Source: Phycisphaeraceae bacterium
GTDB lineage: Bacteria; Planctomycetota; Phycisphaerae; Phycisphaerales; SM1A02
Assembly: GCA_019636735.1 (NCBI GenBank)
Contig: JAHBWY010000011.1
Coordinates: 1-47,642, forward strand
Direction: 5' to 3'
Length of the DNA stretch: 47,642 nt
In this document: piece by piece, positions 7,578 to 15,166 of the stretch
Position numbering within the stretch: position 1 is the stretch's first letter
Layout of the letters: each line of letters opens with the position of its first letter
The notes under the pieces: generated by a model
Databases searched by the model: none
The model's input: the letters and a program-made list of their open reading frames with translations, nothing else
What the model was told of the DNA's origin: nothing
Position numbers and translations under genes: made by a program

Positions 7578-8018
7578 ATGAAGAGGCATGACTCGATAGT
7601 ACTGGTGATGACCGTTGCCTTGTTGCTGGGTGCGTGCTACTCAACGAGCACCGCGCCGGATACGCGGGGATCACAATCGAGCGGCAATTCTTTGTCGCAA
7701 TACGACGAAAGAGTACTGGCGCTTATCCGCGCGATAGATTCCGGCCGAGTGATGCGAGGAATGAGCATTGAAGAGGTCGAGAAGGAGCTAGCTGGTGGTC
7801 TTGTCCTGATGCAGGATCGCTGGTACGGCTACTCAACGCTTGGTGCAATTGAATTGTCTCCCCCGTTTGTGCCGGAGAACCCCGCTTATAGCGCAATGTC
7901 AACCGGTTGGGGAGCGCGATTGGGATTCGATGCGAATGGACGGCTCGTATCCTGTTGGATGATTCCGGAAGAGTGGGAAAGAGGTATCGGCCCATTGCCG
8001 CGGGTCAACCCTGGCTAA
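7578..8018 (+). CDS. Lipoprotein, BamE/SmpA-like in appearance
   Basis: 146 residues from the ATG at 7578 (MKRHDSIVLVMTVALLLGAC). LLGAC is a lipobox, so Cys20 would be lipidated. The mature part has RGMSIEEVEKELAGG, then a Trp/Tyr-rich strand (DRWYGYS) and LGFDANGRLVSCWM. This order of a GMSxxEV helix followed by strands resembles the small BamE/SmpA fold, but similarity is low and the call is tentative. The frame is open upstream to 7392 without a good start. The gene stands alone between the RNA candidate and transposon remnants. Confidence 0.6.
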   Translation: MKRHDSIVLVMTVALLLGACYSTSTAPDTRGSQSSGNSLSQYDERVLALIRAIDSGRVMRGMSIEEVEKELAGGLVLMQDRWYGYSTLGAIELSPPFVPENPAYSAMSTGWGARLGFDANGRLVSCWMIPEEWERGIGPLPRVNPG

Positions 8019-8147
8019 GCTCCGAAGATCAGGAATCGGGGCTGTTGATTCCGGCGGGCGGAAGGACCCGTCGGGGTCAAAAAATTATGGCGACGATGGA
8101 TCGCACGATCTCGGCCGTAGAATGGGCGTTCGTTCATAGATCGCTCG

Positions 8148-8303
8148 CTACGCAGCGCGACGAAAGTAGTGTTTCAACACGCCGCCGAGCCGTTCGCGGC
8201 ACCCGATCTCGGCGATCCGTTTCAGATCGACTTCGCCCGGCGGCGCCGGACCGCTTGGGGTTCGGTAACCGATCCCGGAATGAGGGCGCTCCTGGTTGTA
8301 GTG
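8148..8303 (-). pseudogene. C-terminal remnant of an integrase-core (IS3/IS481-type) transposase
   Basis: On the minus strand the frame reads HYNQERPHSGIGYRTP, the classic end of an rve-type transposase, then EVDLKRIAEIGCRERLGGVL and a stop at 8148. An in-frame stop lies just upstream of the His, so only ~51 codons survive. The last 22 codons are matched by 37340-37405 on the plus strand. At 8302 the plus strand begins TGTCAACTCGCGCG...AAACTGACCC, which looks like the terminus of another (IS21-like) element and may have cut this gene. Confidence 0.7.
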
Positions 8304-8480
8304 TCAACTCGCGCGTAAAACTGACCCACTGCCGAGCATCGAGACCGACTCCGGTCCGATCAGCCACGGCATCTGCGGATCGAGGACCAGTTCGGTAGGC
8401 TTCGACGCGTAAACGTGTTACCCATGTCCCCGGAGTAAAGTGGCACCTATGTCCCCGGCCGTTCAGTACTGTGGCGAACA
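8304..8480. other. Insertion-sequence debris without a gene
   Basis: This stretch holds two end-like sequences: the AAAACTGACCCACTGCC region near 8317-8333, resembling an IS21-type terminus, and GTTACCCATGTCCCCGGAG followed by ACCTATGTCCCCGG near 8415-8460, a doubled ATGTCCCCGG typical of IS termini. No intact reading frame is seen. Family names are from resemblance only. Confidence 0.4.
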
Positions 8481-8639
8481 CTATCGAGCGTGAGGCGGCG
8501 CGGGGGCGCCACACTCCGGGCAATCCCGTCTGTGGGCGAGCAGAGTCGACCGTATGGAATAGCCGCAGCGAGGACAGTGGGCTCCTGCTTGCGCGTCCAC
8601 AATCTTGACACCGTCGAGCGGAAACCAAAGCGGTGCCAT
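8481..8639 (-). pseudogene. Truncated zinc-ribbon tail of a membrane protein
   Basis: A short minus-strand frame encodes about 52 residues with HCPRCGYSI and, after a loop, RRDCPECGAPAPP before the stop at 8481. This is the same CPxCGY...CPECG ribbon found at the ends of the membrane proteins at 954-1700 and 30400-30870. An in-frame TGA lies two codons upstream of the only ATG (8639), and no membrane segment remains. It is best read as the tail of a gene cut by the surrounding insertions, though the codons before 8639 in other frames could be the shifted remainder. Confidence 0.5.
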
Positions 8640-8757
8640 CCGTCATGCGTTGTGCGCACCGCAGCATGAACCGCCGTCCAGAAGTGTTCGGGTCCGCCTC
8701 TGTCATCGGCTACCTCGCAATTGGGGGCAAGGCGCATTGAGAAAACCGGCTCGGAAG

Positions 8758-9231
8758 TCACGCCTTCCGATACCGCCCCGCGAGCCCTCGCTCACCGTTC
8801 GGCTTGAGGACTGGCGCGTGCTTCTTGCCGTGGAGGGTAACGCCCTCGGTGGCCCACTTCCACGCGGCGGCAGACTTGTCCACGCTCAGTCCAGCGGCCT
8901 TGATGATCTCAGCCTTAGTCTTCCAGTCGGACGGCGCCTTCGCGGTGATCGCGTGGTACATCTTCTCGACATCGGCGGCGGTGGTGCGGAACCGCTTGCC
9001 GCCGTTGCCGCTCTTCTTCGGTCGGCCCGGGCCGCGCTTCGCACCGGCACCTGATCCGCGTGGCCGTCCCGGTCCGCGGCCTGAACCGCCGAGCATCTTC
9101 TCGATCTCGGCCTGATCCTGCCGCAGCGCCTTCACCTCGACCATGAGCGACGCGTTCTCCTTGCGGAGCCGTTCGAGTTCGCCGCGGTCGGCGATGAGGG
9201 AGCGGAGGCGGGAGGCGAGGGATTGGGGCAT
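8758..9231 (-). CDS. Coiled-coil, AT-hook / histone-H1-like DNA-binding protein
   Basis: 157 residues. The N-terminal helix (LIADRGELERLRKENASLMV continuing into KALRQDQAEIEKML) has a heptad pattern and should form a coiled coil. A basic Gly-rich linker follows with two AT-hook-like cores: RGPGRPRGSG and KRGPGRPKKSG. The C-terminal ~70 residues (VEKMYHAITAKAPSDWKTKAEI, AAWKWATEGV) look like a small winged domain. Binding to AT-rich minor grooves is the family expectation for GRP cores; the target is unknown. A TATACT box lies 6 nt before the ATG on the minus strand, so the message may lack a leader. It lies downstream of the DUF4238 gene on the same strand. Confidence 0.65.
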   Translation of the reverse strand: MPQSLASRLRSLIADRGELERLRKENASLMVEVKALRQDQAEIEKMLGGSGRGPGRPRGSGAGAKRGPGRPKKSGNGGKRFRTTAADVEKMYHAITAKAPSDWKTKAEIIKAAGLSVDKSAAAWKWATEGVTLHGKKHAPVLKPNGERGLAGRYRKA

Positions 9232-9271
9232 GTCACCAGTATATCACCGCACGCATGCCCACACGACCATG

Positions 9272-10225
9272 TCAGGTTGCTGCAGACGAAGCCGCGCCGC
9301 CGTCTGCGAAGTTCGTGAGACCATTGGCCAATTCGGGACTCGTTCTAAGCATGTCGAGCGCCAGGTCGAGATCCGCCCTGCTTCGCCCAAAGACCCAGCG
9401 ATGAGCCTCAATCACTTGCAGTGAATTGGTGAACGTGACATTCTCAGCTTGCATTGAGGTCGAAGTACCTTCTCGAAGTCCCTGCACGAACTCGTGTCGA
9501 TTCGGGAGGGTGACCAAGGCGGCCTTGGTTAGCTCTGGGCAGATCAAGTGCAACACATATCGAGGTGAGATAGGAAAGTGCACCTCGATACCCGGTACTT
9601 TCAGCCCGAGAGTGCCTCGGCCGGGTCGCGGGAACATGTTGCTAAAGGCAATTGGCGAGTCTGAAATCAGGAACGGGGCGCTCGTAGGCCCTTGCGAGAG
9701 GAACCACTGCAGCCGCTGCAGTAGCTTGGCGATCGACGGCACTTCTTCTTGGAGTCCAACGAGGCAGCTCGCCTTGATGTCTTCAGCGGTGATATCCCCA
9801 ATCCGTTGTTCGTCGCCCTCAAACCGTGCATCCGGTCCGGCGCGCTGGATCAGCCGCTGAAGCAGTTCGTGGTCATCACTACGAACGCGTGGCGCGCGAA
9901 GTAGCTGGCTCGCCATCACATATGACAACCAGACACGGTCTTGGCCCGCGAGGGGTATTCGACCAGTGCGATTAATCTCCGCGATGATACGGGCCCCGAT
10001 GTCGTCTATCTTTGCGAGTAGCGGCTCGAATGAGAGAGGTTCACCCTTGTGGTTCAAGATGGCGTTGTACGCATTCTCGTGTGCGACCTCGCGAATTGAA
10101 GATCGACGAACTCGCCCATCGCGCTTATCAAGCACCCAAACATAGGGGTTGCCACCCTGCAAGACGGCGAAGTGCCGAAGTAGGTATTGCGGCACATAGT
10201 GATGTTTCTTGGACTTGGGCGTCAT
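9272..10225 (-). CDS. DUF4238 domain protein
   Basis: 317 residues. The N-terminal KKHHYVPQYLLRHFA is the hallmark of DUF4238, and the rest has the family pattern: an acidic-aromatic middle (DRVWLSYVMASQLLRAPRVR) and FLISDSPIAF with FPISPRYVLHL near the C-terminal third. The HHYVP...F start resembles a nuclease-like catalytic cluster, but the biochemical role is not established. DUF4238 genes are frequent in accessory islands. It is separated by 41 bp from the HNH endonuclease gene upstream on the same strand, so the pair is likely one transcription unit. A role in defence is possible from context but not shown. Confidence 0.85.
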   Translation of the reverse strand: MTPKSKKHHYVPQYLLRHFAVLQGGNPYVWVLDKRDGRVRRSSIREVAHENAYNAILNHKGEPLSFEPLLAKIDDIGARIIAEINRTGRIPLAGQDRVWLSYVMASQLLRAPRVRSDDHELLQRLIQRAGPDARFEGDEQRIGDITAEDIKASCLVGLQEEVPSIAKLLQRLQWFLSQGPTSAPFLISDSPIAFSNMFPRPGRGTLGLKVPGIEVHFPISPRYVLHLICPELTKAALVTLPNRHEFVQGLREGTSTSMQAENVTFTNSLQVIEAHRWVFGRSRADLDLALDMLRTSPELANGLTNFADGGAASSAAT

Positions 10226-10266
10226 TGGGGTGCCAACAGCACTGGTCGATCAGCACGGCTCTCAGG

Positions 10267-11082
10267 TCACAGCGTCGATGTTACGGGCCGGTGCTCGTGA
10301 TGCGAGAGTCGGTCCCGAAGTTCGTCCGGGTGCATTGGTGGGTCTACTCGGTGCAGCACGGCATGACAATTCGGGCAGACTGGGCGGAGGTCACGAACTG
10401 CGTCGACCATGTGCGCCTCCTTCTGTGTTGCGATTGGCCCGATGTGATGCACATGGATGAAGTCCGCCGCAATAGCTCCGTAGCGAGTTGCAAAGTCCAT
10501 GCCGCAACTTGTGCATGAGGTCCCGTAGTGATCGATACAGGCTTTGCGCGCAGCTGGATCGCGTTCATAGTGAGTGAGCTCGCAGAGGAACGGTCGCCCC
10601 TCCTCGAAGGTAGCTGGCGCGGTGGGAAGTGCATGAGCTCCCTCTGCCGTCGCAGGGTTGAAAAGATCGCACTGACAATCGGGAAGAATGAGGACCCCGC
10701 GCTCGTTGATTCTCGTTGGTGTCGCGTCCTCTTCGTCCCGCCAGACGAAGGCAACCTGCCAGTCCTGATCGTGTCCAAAGACACACCAGGCGAGGGTCCG
10801 TCCGCGTCGATGTTCCAGTGGGCCTTTAGGGCTCCCAGTCGTGAACTCAACTTCCTGCGACACCCATCTGGTGTCGACTGCGGGAAGGTAGACGGTCGGC
10901 CAGCCTTGGACGCTGACAAGCGCAGGAACCCCTGTCGCATGGAGCTCCGCTGCGATTCGCGCCATCTCGGCATCCGTCGGTACCACAACATCTCGCATCT
11001 GAGCGCGAAGACGATTCGTGGGTCGAAGGCGTCGAGCGACCCCTTCGCATGGATAGATAGGGATCAAGTCCACACGACTCAC
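10267..11082 (-). CDS. HNH endonuclease family protein
   Basis: 271 residues. The C-terminal ~90 residues carry an HNH domain: CTSCGMDF, then FIHVHHIGPIA, then DLRPVCPNCHAVLH, i.e. two zinc-binding Cys pairs around the His-His catalytic strand, ending in the Asn/His helix. The N-terminal ~150 residues are a separate domain (VPALVSVQGWPTVYLPAV, TLAWCVFGHDQDWQVAFVW) that may sense or bind the target. Architecture fits McrA-like or accessory restriction nucleases. The GTG at 11082 was taken as start; an ATG (MRDVVVPTD) 28 codons inside is an alternative. It diverges from the recombinase cassette that starts at 11147. Confidence 0.85.
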   Translation of the reverse strand: MSRVDLIPIYPCEGVARRLRPTNRLRAQMRDVVVPTDAEMARIAAELHATGVPALVSVQGWPTVYLPAVDTRWVSQEVEFTTGSPKGPLEHRRGRTLAWCVFGHDQDWQVAFVWRDEEDATPTRINERGVLILPDCQCDLFNPATAEGAHALPTAPATFEEGRPFLCELTHYERDPAARKACIDHYGTSCTSCGMDFATRYGAIAADFIHVHHIGPIATQKEAHMVDAVRDLRPVCPNCHAVLHRVDPPMHPDELRDRLSHHEHRPVTSTL

Positions 11083-11146
11083 TTTCGACGTGCTCGCGCC
11101 GCACGCGCGGGCGGTGATTGGAGCTTGACAGCGTACCTACTCCTTC

Positions 11147-11353
11147 ATGGACGCCCCACATCGCCGCCACGGACCGGCGGCCCCCGACCTTGACCCAGCC
11201 GACGCCTTCACCGACATCTCCCGCATTTTGGCGCGGGCCGCGATCCGGCTGGCCAATCGGCGGCGGTGCATCGAACTTGCTCCCTCGCGCGGCTTGAGGC
11301 TCAGTGTCTCCACCGGTGCCGCGACCAATGCGGCCGTGAAGGAGACCTCGTGA
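11147..11353 (+). CDS. Small first protein of the recombinase cassette
   Basis: 68 residues. The middle (ISRILARAAIRLANRRR) and end (GLRLSVSTGAA) match the small protein at 36992-37246, which has ELAAIIASGIARAI and GLRLSVPLAG in the same order. The same gene order (small protein, DUF2924, serine recombinase) holds in both places, so this is probably a real cassette component and not a chance frame. Function is unknown; the size and the amphipathic helix suggest an accessory or regulatory factor. Its stop overlaps the DUF2924 start (TGATG). No clear ribosome site precedes the ATG. Confidence 0.6.
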   Translation: MDAPHRRHGPAAPDLDPADAFTDISRILARAAIRLANRRRCIELAPSRGLRLSVSTGAATNAAVKETS

Positions 11354-11967
11354 TGGCCCTCGATATCGCGGCAAAGCAGGCGGAGCTGGAGCAGATGGCC
11401 ACGAGCGAACTCGCGGAGCGTTACGCCGAGGTCTGCGGCGAGCGGTGCCACAGCAGGAACCGCACCTATCTCGTTCGTCGCATCTTGTGGCGGATGCAGG
11501 CGGCCGTCTATGGCGGCTTGAGCGCGCGTGCTTTGGACCGCGCAGAGGAGTTGGCGCGCGACGCGGATGTTCGCGTGACGGCACCGCGGCCCCGGAACTC
11601 TCAGAACGCGCGCCGCGGCCCTTGCGGCCCACGCGGCCCTTGCGGCCCACGCGACCCTTGCGGCCCACGCACTGGCGGCCAGTCGCGATCGGCTGAGTTG
11701 CTTGCCACCGAAGCCCCTCGCCTCCGCCTTCGCCCCGTGCCGCCACCCAATCCATGTGCAGACCCCCGGCTGCCTCGCGTCGGTTCGATGCTCACGCGGC
11801 GCTACAAGGGCCGTGACCTCGTGGTCCACATCCGTGACGGCGGCATCGAATTCGACGGCGTTCTCTACGGCTCGCTCAGCGCCGTGGCCAAGGCGATCAC
11901 AGGTTCGCATTGCAACGGGTTTCGGTGGTTCGGCTTGAGCGGTGCAAGCGGTGGAGCGCGATTATGA
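11353..11967 (+). CDS. DUF2924 protein of the recombinase cassette
   Basis: 204 residues from the ATG at 11353, with AAGGAG 8 bp upstream. The N-terminal helix bundle (LEQMATSELAERYAEVCGE, TYLVRRILWRMQA) and the C-terminal region (GSMLTRRYKGRDLVV, FDGVLYGSLSAVAKAITGSH, WFGL) are diagnostic of DUF2924, whose last part resembles small DNA-interacting folds linked to recombinases. Between them sits a tandem 18-bp repeat near 11613-11668 encoding three CGPR units, absent from the homologue at 36477-36995. A role as a recombination directionality or accessory factor is inferred from invariant pairing with the recombinase, not known. Its stop overlaps the recombinase start (ATGA). Confidence 0.85.
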   Translation: MALDIAAKQAELEQMATSELAERYAEVCGERCHSRNRTYLVRRILWRMQAAVYGGLSARALDRAEELARDADVRVTAPRPRNSQNARRGPCGPRGPCGPRDPCGPRTGGQSRSAELLATEAPRLRLRPVPPPNPCADPRLPRVGSMLTRRYKGRDLVVHIRDGGIEFDGVLYGSLSAVAKAITGSHCNGFRWFGLSGASGGARL

Positions 11968-13457
11968 GGAAGCCGTCTCCATCGACTGCCAACGGTCGGC
12001 ATGTGAAACCGGGAATCCGCTGCGCCATCTACACAAGGAAGTCCACCGACGACGGACTCGAGATGTCGTTCAACTCTCTCGACGCTCAACGCGATGCGGC
12101 CGAGTCCTACATCCGTTCGCAGGCGGGCGCTGGCTGGGTCTGCCTGCCCGACCGCTTTGACGACGGCGGCTTCACCGGCGCAAACACTGACCGTCCTGCG
12201 TTCCAGAGATTGATGGCAGCGATCGAAGCGGGCCGCATCGATTGCGTGGTCGTCTACAAGATCGATCGGCTGAGTCGCAGCCTCGCCGACTTCGCGCGGA
12301 TGATGGAGGTCTTCGAGAAGCGCGGCGTGGCGCTTGTTTCGGTCACGCAGGCGTTCCGCACCAACGACTCGATGGGCAGGCTGACGCTGAACGTGCTGCT
12401 CTCGTTTGCGCAGTTCGAGAGGGAAGTGATCGGCGAGCGCATCCGCGACAAGATTGGCGCTCAGCGAAGACGCGGCATGTGGGCTGGCGGCAAGCCAGTG
12501 CTTGGTTACGACATCGATCGCACAGGCCCGAGCCCGCGGCTGGTGGTCAATCCTGAGGAAGCGGAACGCGTCCGCGCCATCTTCGATCTCTATATGGAGC
12601 TCGGTGGGCTGCTGCCTGTGGTCACGGAACTGCGGCGGCGTGGCTGGTGCGCGAAGGCGTGGACCACGAAGGCTGGCGTGCAGCGTGGCGGCCAGCCGTT
12701 CGACAAGGGCAACCTGCATTTGCTGCTCACGAACCCGATCGTCACTGGCATGATCGTCCACAAGGGCGAAGTGCATGACGGCGTGCACGAGGCGATCGTC
12801 GATGCCGCCACATTCGCAAAGGTGCAATCGCAGCTCAAGGCGAACGCGCGCGCGAAGAGCTCGTTCGGCATGGCGACCGCGACCGGTGCACTCCTGCGTG
12901 GCCTGCTCCGCTGCAAGGCGTGCGATGCGGCGATGACGCACGCGATCACCCGTCGCGGCACGCGGGCGTATCGCTACTACCGCTGCACGAAGGCGTGCCG
13001 ACATGGCGCAGCTTCGTGCCCAAGCGGCTCGCTGCCCGGTGCCGAGATCGAACGCTTCGTGGTCGAGCAGGTGAAGGAGACGCTGAAGCGACCGGAGTTT
13101 GCGCGAGCTGCACTCAAGGAGGCGAAGCTGATGGCGAAGGGAGGCGGGGGAAGCGGGGGAAGCGGGGGAGGCAGTGGCACCGACGGCACCGGCACCATCG
13201 ATCTCGCCTCGATCCGCGCCGCCATCGCCGACATCGATGCACTGTGGCCCACGCTGATGCCGACCGAGCAGTTCCAACTGGTGCATCTGCTGCTTGAACG
13301 CGTGGAGTACGACGCGGCCACAAGCAGCATCGCGCTGAGCTTCCGTGACGGAGTCGTCGCCGGTCACATTCCACGCAGCACCGAAGTCGCAGCACAGTCC
13401 AGCGCCGCTGCCTCAGGTGCCGTTGCCAAGTCCACCGCAACCGAGGTCGCAGCATGA
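11964..13457 (+). CDS. Large serine recombinase
   Basis: 497 residues from the ATG at 11964 (GGAG 7 bp upstream). Domains in order: resolvase catalytic domain (residues ~18-165) with AIYTRKST, whose Ser is the nucleophile, and DRLSRSLADF and LLSFAQFEREV with the conserved Arg/Glu residues; recombinase domain (~175-290, GYDIDR, WTTKAG, LLTNPIVTGMIVHKGEVH); zinc beta-ribbon (~310-365, LRCKACDAAMT and YRCTKAC); then a helical tail broken by a Gly/Ser-rich linker (GGGGSGGSGGGSG). It should cut and rejoin short att-like sites through a phosphoserine bond. The gene is apparently intact. It is coupled to DUF2924 before it and to an HTH gene after it. Confidence 0.93.
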   Translation: MRKPSPSTANGRHVKPGIRCAIYTRKSTDDGLEMSFNSLDAQRDAAESYIRSQAGAGWVCLPDRFDDGGFTGANTDRPAFQRLMAAIEAGRIDCVVVYKIDRLSRSLADFARMMEVFEKRGVALVSVTQAFRTNDSMGRLTLNVLLSFAQFEREVIGERIRDKIGAQRRRGMWAGGKPVLGYDIDRTGPSPRLVVNPEEAERVRAIFDLYMELGGLLPVVTELRRRGWCAKAWTTKAGVQRGGQPFDKGNLHLLLTNPIVTGMIVHKGEVHDGVHEAIVDAATFAKVQSQLKANARAKSSFGMATATGALLRGLLRCKACDAAMTHAITRRGTRAYRYYRCTKACRHGAASCPSGSLPGAEIERFVVEQVKETLKRPEFARAALKEAKLMAKGGGGSGGSGGGSGTDGTGTIDLASIRAAIADIDALWPTLMPTEQFQLVHLLLERVEYDAATSSIALSFRDGVVAGHIPRSTEVAAQSSAAASGAVAKSTATEVAA

Positions 13458-13804
13458 GCGTCGTCGTCACGAAGTCGCTCCACTTCCGCACCCGCGCCCA
13501 CGGTCGCAAGGTGGCCACGACGCGGATCTCACCGCTCGCGATCGTCGGCGACCGCGTGCCGCGAATCGCCCGCCTCATGGCGCTCGCGATCAAGTTCGAT
13601 CGCATGCTCCGCACCGGTGAGGTGAAGACGATCTCCGAACTTGCTCGCCGCCATCATGTGAGTCAGCCGAGGATGACGCAGATCCTGAATCTGACGCCCG
13701 GCGTCGCCGATTCGCTGTCGTACCCTCGCCGACGCGTCCGATCCCACATCTGCCCCCACAACGCACCGCCCCGGCGTCCCACAAGGATGAGCGGAGCGGT
13801 GTGA
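13454..13804 (+). CDS. Helix-turn-helix protein, fourth gene of the recombinase cassette, C-terminus altered
   Basis: 116 residues; the start overlaps the recombinase stop (ATGA). Residues ~30-75 read VPRIARLMALAIKFDRML, then ISELARRHHVSQPRMTQIL, a clear helix-turn-helix. After QILNL the sequence turns into TPGVADSLSYPRRRVRSH and a Pro/Arg-rich tail that does not look like a folded domain. The family normally continues with a short Pro-containing tail, so the true C-terminus was probably lost at a junction near 13690. It may regulate the cassette or help bind the recombination site; this is inference from position. Confidence 0.7.
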   Translation: MSVVVTKSLHFRTRAHGRKVATTRISPLAIVGDRVPRIARLMALAIKFDRMLRTGEVKTISELARRHHVSQPRMTQILNLTPGVADSLSYPRRRVRSHICPHNAPPRRPTRMSGAV

Positions 13805-13931
13805 TTTGAGTCTGCGTCGATGCAGGTGTTCGAGCGAGTGCCTTCGAGAGCTTCGAGCGTCGCGGCAGCCTTTCCGCTGCAAAGTTCCAACTTCGCTGTC
13901 CCTCTGAGGCAATCGGCCTCGATAGGAAGAT

Positions 13932-13956
13932 TGAGGGACGGATGTTCCGACCCTCA
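13932..13956. other. Near-perfect hairpin upstream of repeat B
   Basis: TGAGGG, A, CGGA, TGT loop, TCCG, A, CCCTCA: an outer 6-bp and an inner 4-bp stem around one A-A mismatch. It directly precedes repeat B (13963-14063). It has no T run, so it is unlikely to be a terminator; an operator or mobile-element end are alternatives. The rest of 13805-14132 shows no gene. Confidence 0.45.
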
Positions 13957-13962
13957 GAGGTC

Positions 13963-14063
13963 AGGTTCGAGGGCGTCGGCGTGGGCTTTCCCGGGCAGAT
14001 TAGAGAGTTCCTCATTGGGCGGCATGTCGGGCGAGCGTCGCCCGACGCGCCATCCGACGTACG
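13963..14063. repeat. ~100-bp repeat upstream of Cys-rich exported gene, copy B
   Basis: Matches 2515-2620 in sequence blocks and order (CGAGGGCGTCGGCGTGGG, GGGCAGATTAGAGAG, GCGAGCGTCGCCC, ACGCGCCATCCG). The local hairpin GCGTC-GCCC-GACGC has one more base pair than in copy A. It lies ~70 bp before the ATG at 14133. Confidence 0.65.
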
Positions 14064-14132
14064 CGCTTCGTCGCGTGCGCGGGGCACGGACACGGGGGCC
14101 AGGAATCTGAATACACTCGAAAGGAGTTTGTT

Positions 14133-15104
14133 ATGTCACTTGTCTCAGTCATGCGGTCGTGTCATCGCCTCATCGTGATCGTCTCGGCCGCCTTGTTTGT
14201 GCAGCTTTCCGGACAAGCGAGAGCTGATTCGCCGCTCACAGTTCGATCAGGGGACATTTCGACGGTGTGGCAAGAGGTTTGGGGCCACGCGTACTCCCCA
14301 AATGCATCTACGATGCTAGTCAGCCAGGCCACTGCGGGCGGTCTGCAGATTCAAGACCTCCTTGTTGACACTGACGAGCAGCGCGACCCGCGCTCTGAAA
14401 TGATCTCGACGCTGAGCCGGGGCACCTTCGAGCGCCTCAACTCGACGCATCTCAGTTCGCTGGCTCCGACGCCAACCCAACTCGCAAGTTGGAGTCTCGA
14501 CGCCATGGATTACTACGTAGTGGCAGCCGTGGTGCGGGGTGACACCCAGAATACCCGCTATGTTGTCGGAATCGAAGTCCGCATGACATTTGCAGACATG
14601 AGTGAGACCATCGTGTTTACTCCCAGCTCGGTGGAGACAAGTATCTCCGACGCCATCGGGGAGCAGATTTGGGCCGTGCAGATGCTAACATCGACCGTTC
14701 CCGCACCGTCGGCGCCGCAGCCGTCTCCGGGCACGCCCTCTGCCAACACGGTCGATTGCTTCTGCCAAGTCTGCTATGACGACTGCGAGGCGGATTGCTC
14801 TATCACGCGCAACTATTGCTTGGGAAGCGTTTGCAATCCCCTTCACCAAACATGTATGGCTGGCGCTGATCAAGTCTATGCGACGTGCATCGGCGCGTGT
14901 CCATGCACTGGTCTTCCGGGCTTTTGGTGCTCCGCCCGCTGCTATGGCTGTGCCATCGTACTCGGATTCCAACAAGGTATCTGTTGGGCTGCGCGACTTG
15001 GATGCCTTGGCGGCTGTCACGCGTCCTATCACACTTGCGAGGTGGGCTGCGTGATTGGTTCCACTATCACCTACTCTGTTCCGCCAGGATGTCCACCGCA
15101 ATGA
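14133..15104 (+). CDS. Secreted Cys-rich protein
   Basis: 323 residues, with AAGGAG 6 bp before the ATG. The signal peptide LIVIVSAALFVQLSGQARA precedes a ~170-residue N-terminal domain (residues ~30-185) of mixed strands and helices without Cys. After a Pro-rich linker (PAPSAPQPSPGTPS) comes a ~110-residue tail with about 22 Cys: CFCQVCYDDCEADC, NYCLGSVCNP, CIGACPC, WCSARCYGCA, ICWAARLGCLGGC. The tail resembles disulfide-rich or metal-binding extracellular modules; no named domain is certain. It lies behind repeat B and before a zinc-ribbon membrane protein. Lower GC than flanking genes suggests acquisition. Confidence 0.7.
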   Translation: MSLVSVMRSCHRLIVIVSAALFVQLSGQARADSPLTVRSGDISTVWQEVWGHAYSPNASTMLVSQATAGGLQIQDLLVDTDEQRDPRSEMISTLSRGTFERLNSTHLSSLAPTPTQLASWSLDAMDYYVVAAVVRGDTQNTRYVVGIEVRMTFADMSETIVFTPSSVETSISDAIGEQIWAVQMLTSTVPAPSAPQPSPGTPSANTVDCFCQVCYDDCEADCSITRNYCLGSVCNPLHQTCMAGADQVYATCIGACPCTGLPGFWCSARCYGCAIVLGFQQGICWAARLGCLGGCHASYHTCEVGCVIGSTITYSVPPGCPPQ

Positions 15105-15166
15105 CGGCGCGGTCTTGGTCGGAATTGCTTCTGCCGTTTCCCGACGCTGCCTTCGCTATCTAAGTA

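Noticed and set aside
11613..11668. Tandem 18-bp units as a CRISPR-like array
   Set aside because: Units are contiguous without spacers and encode CGPR repeats in frame within the DUF2924 gene.
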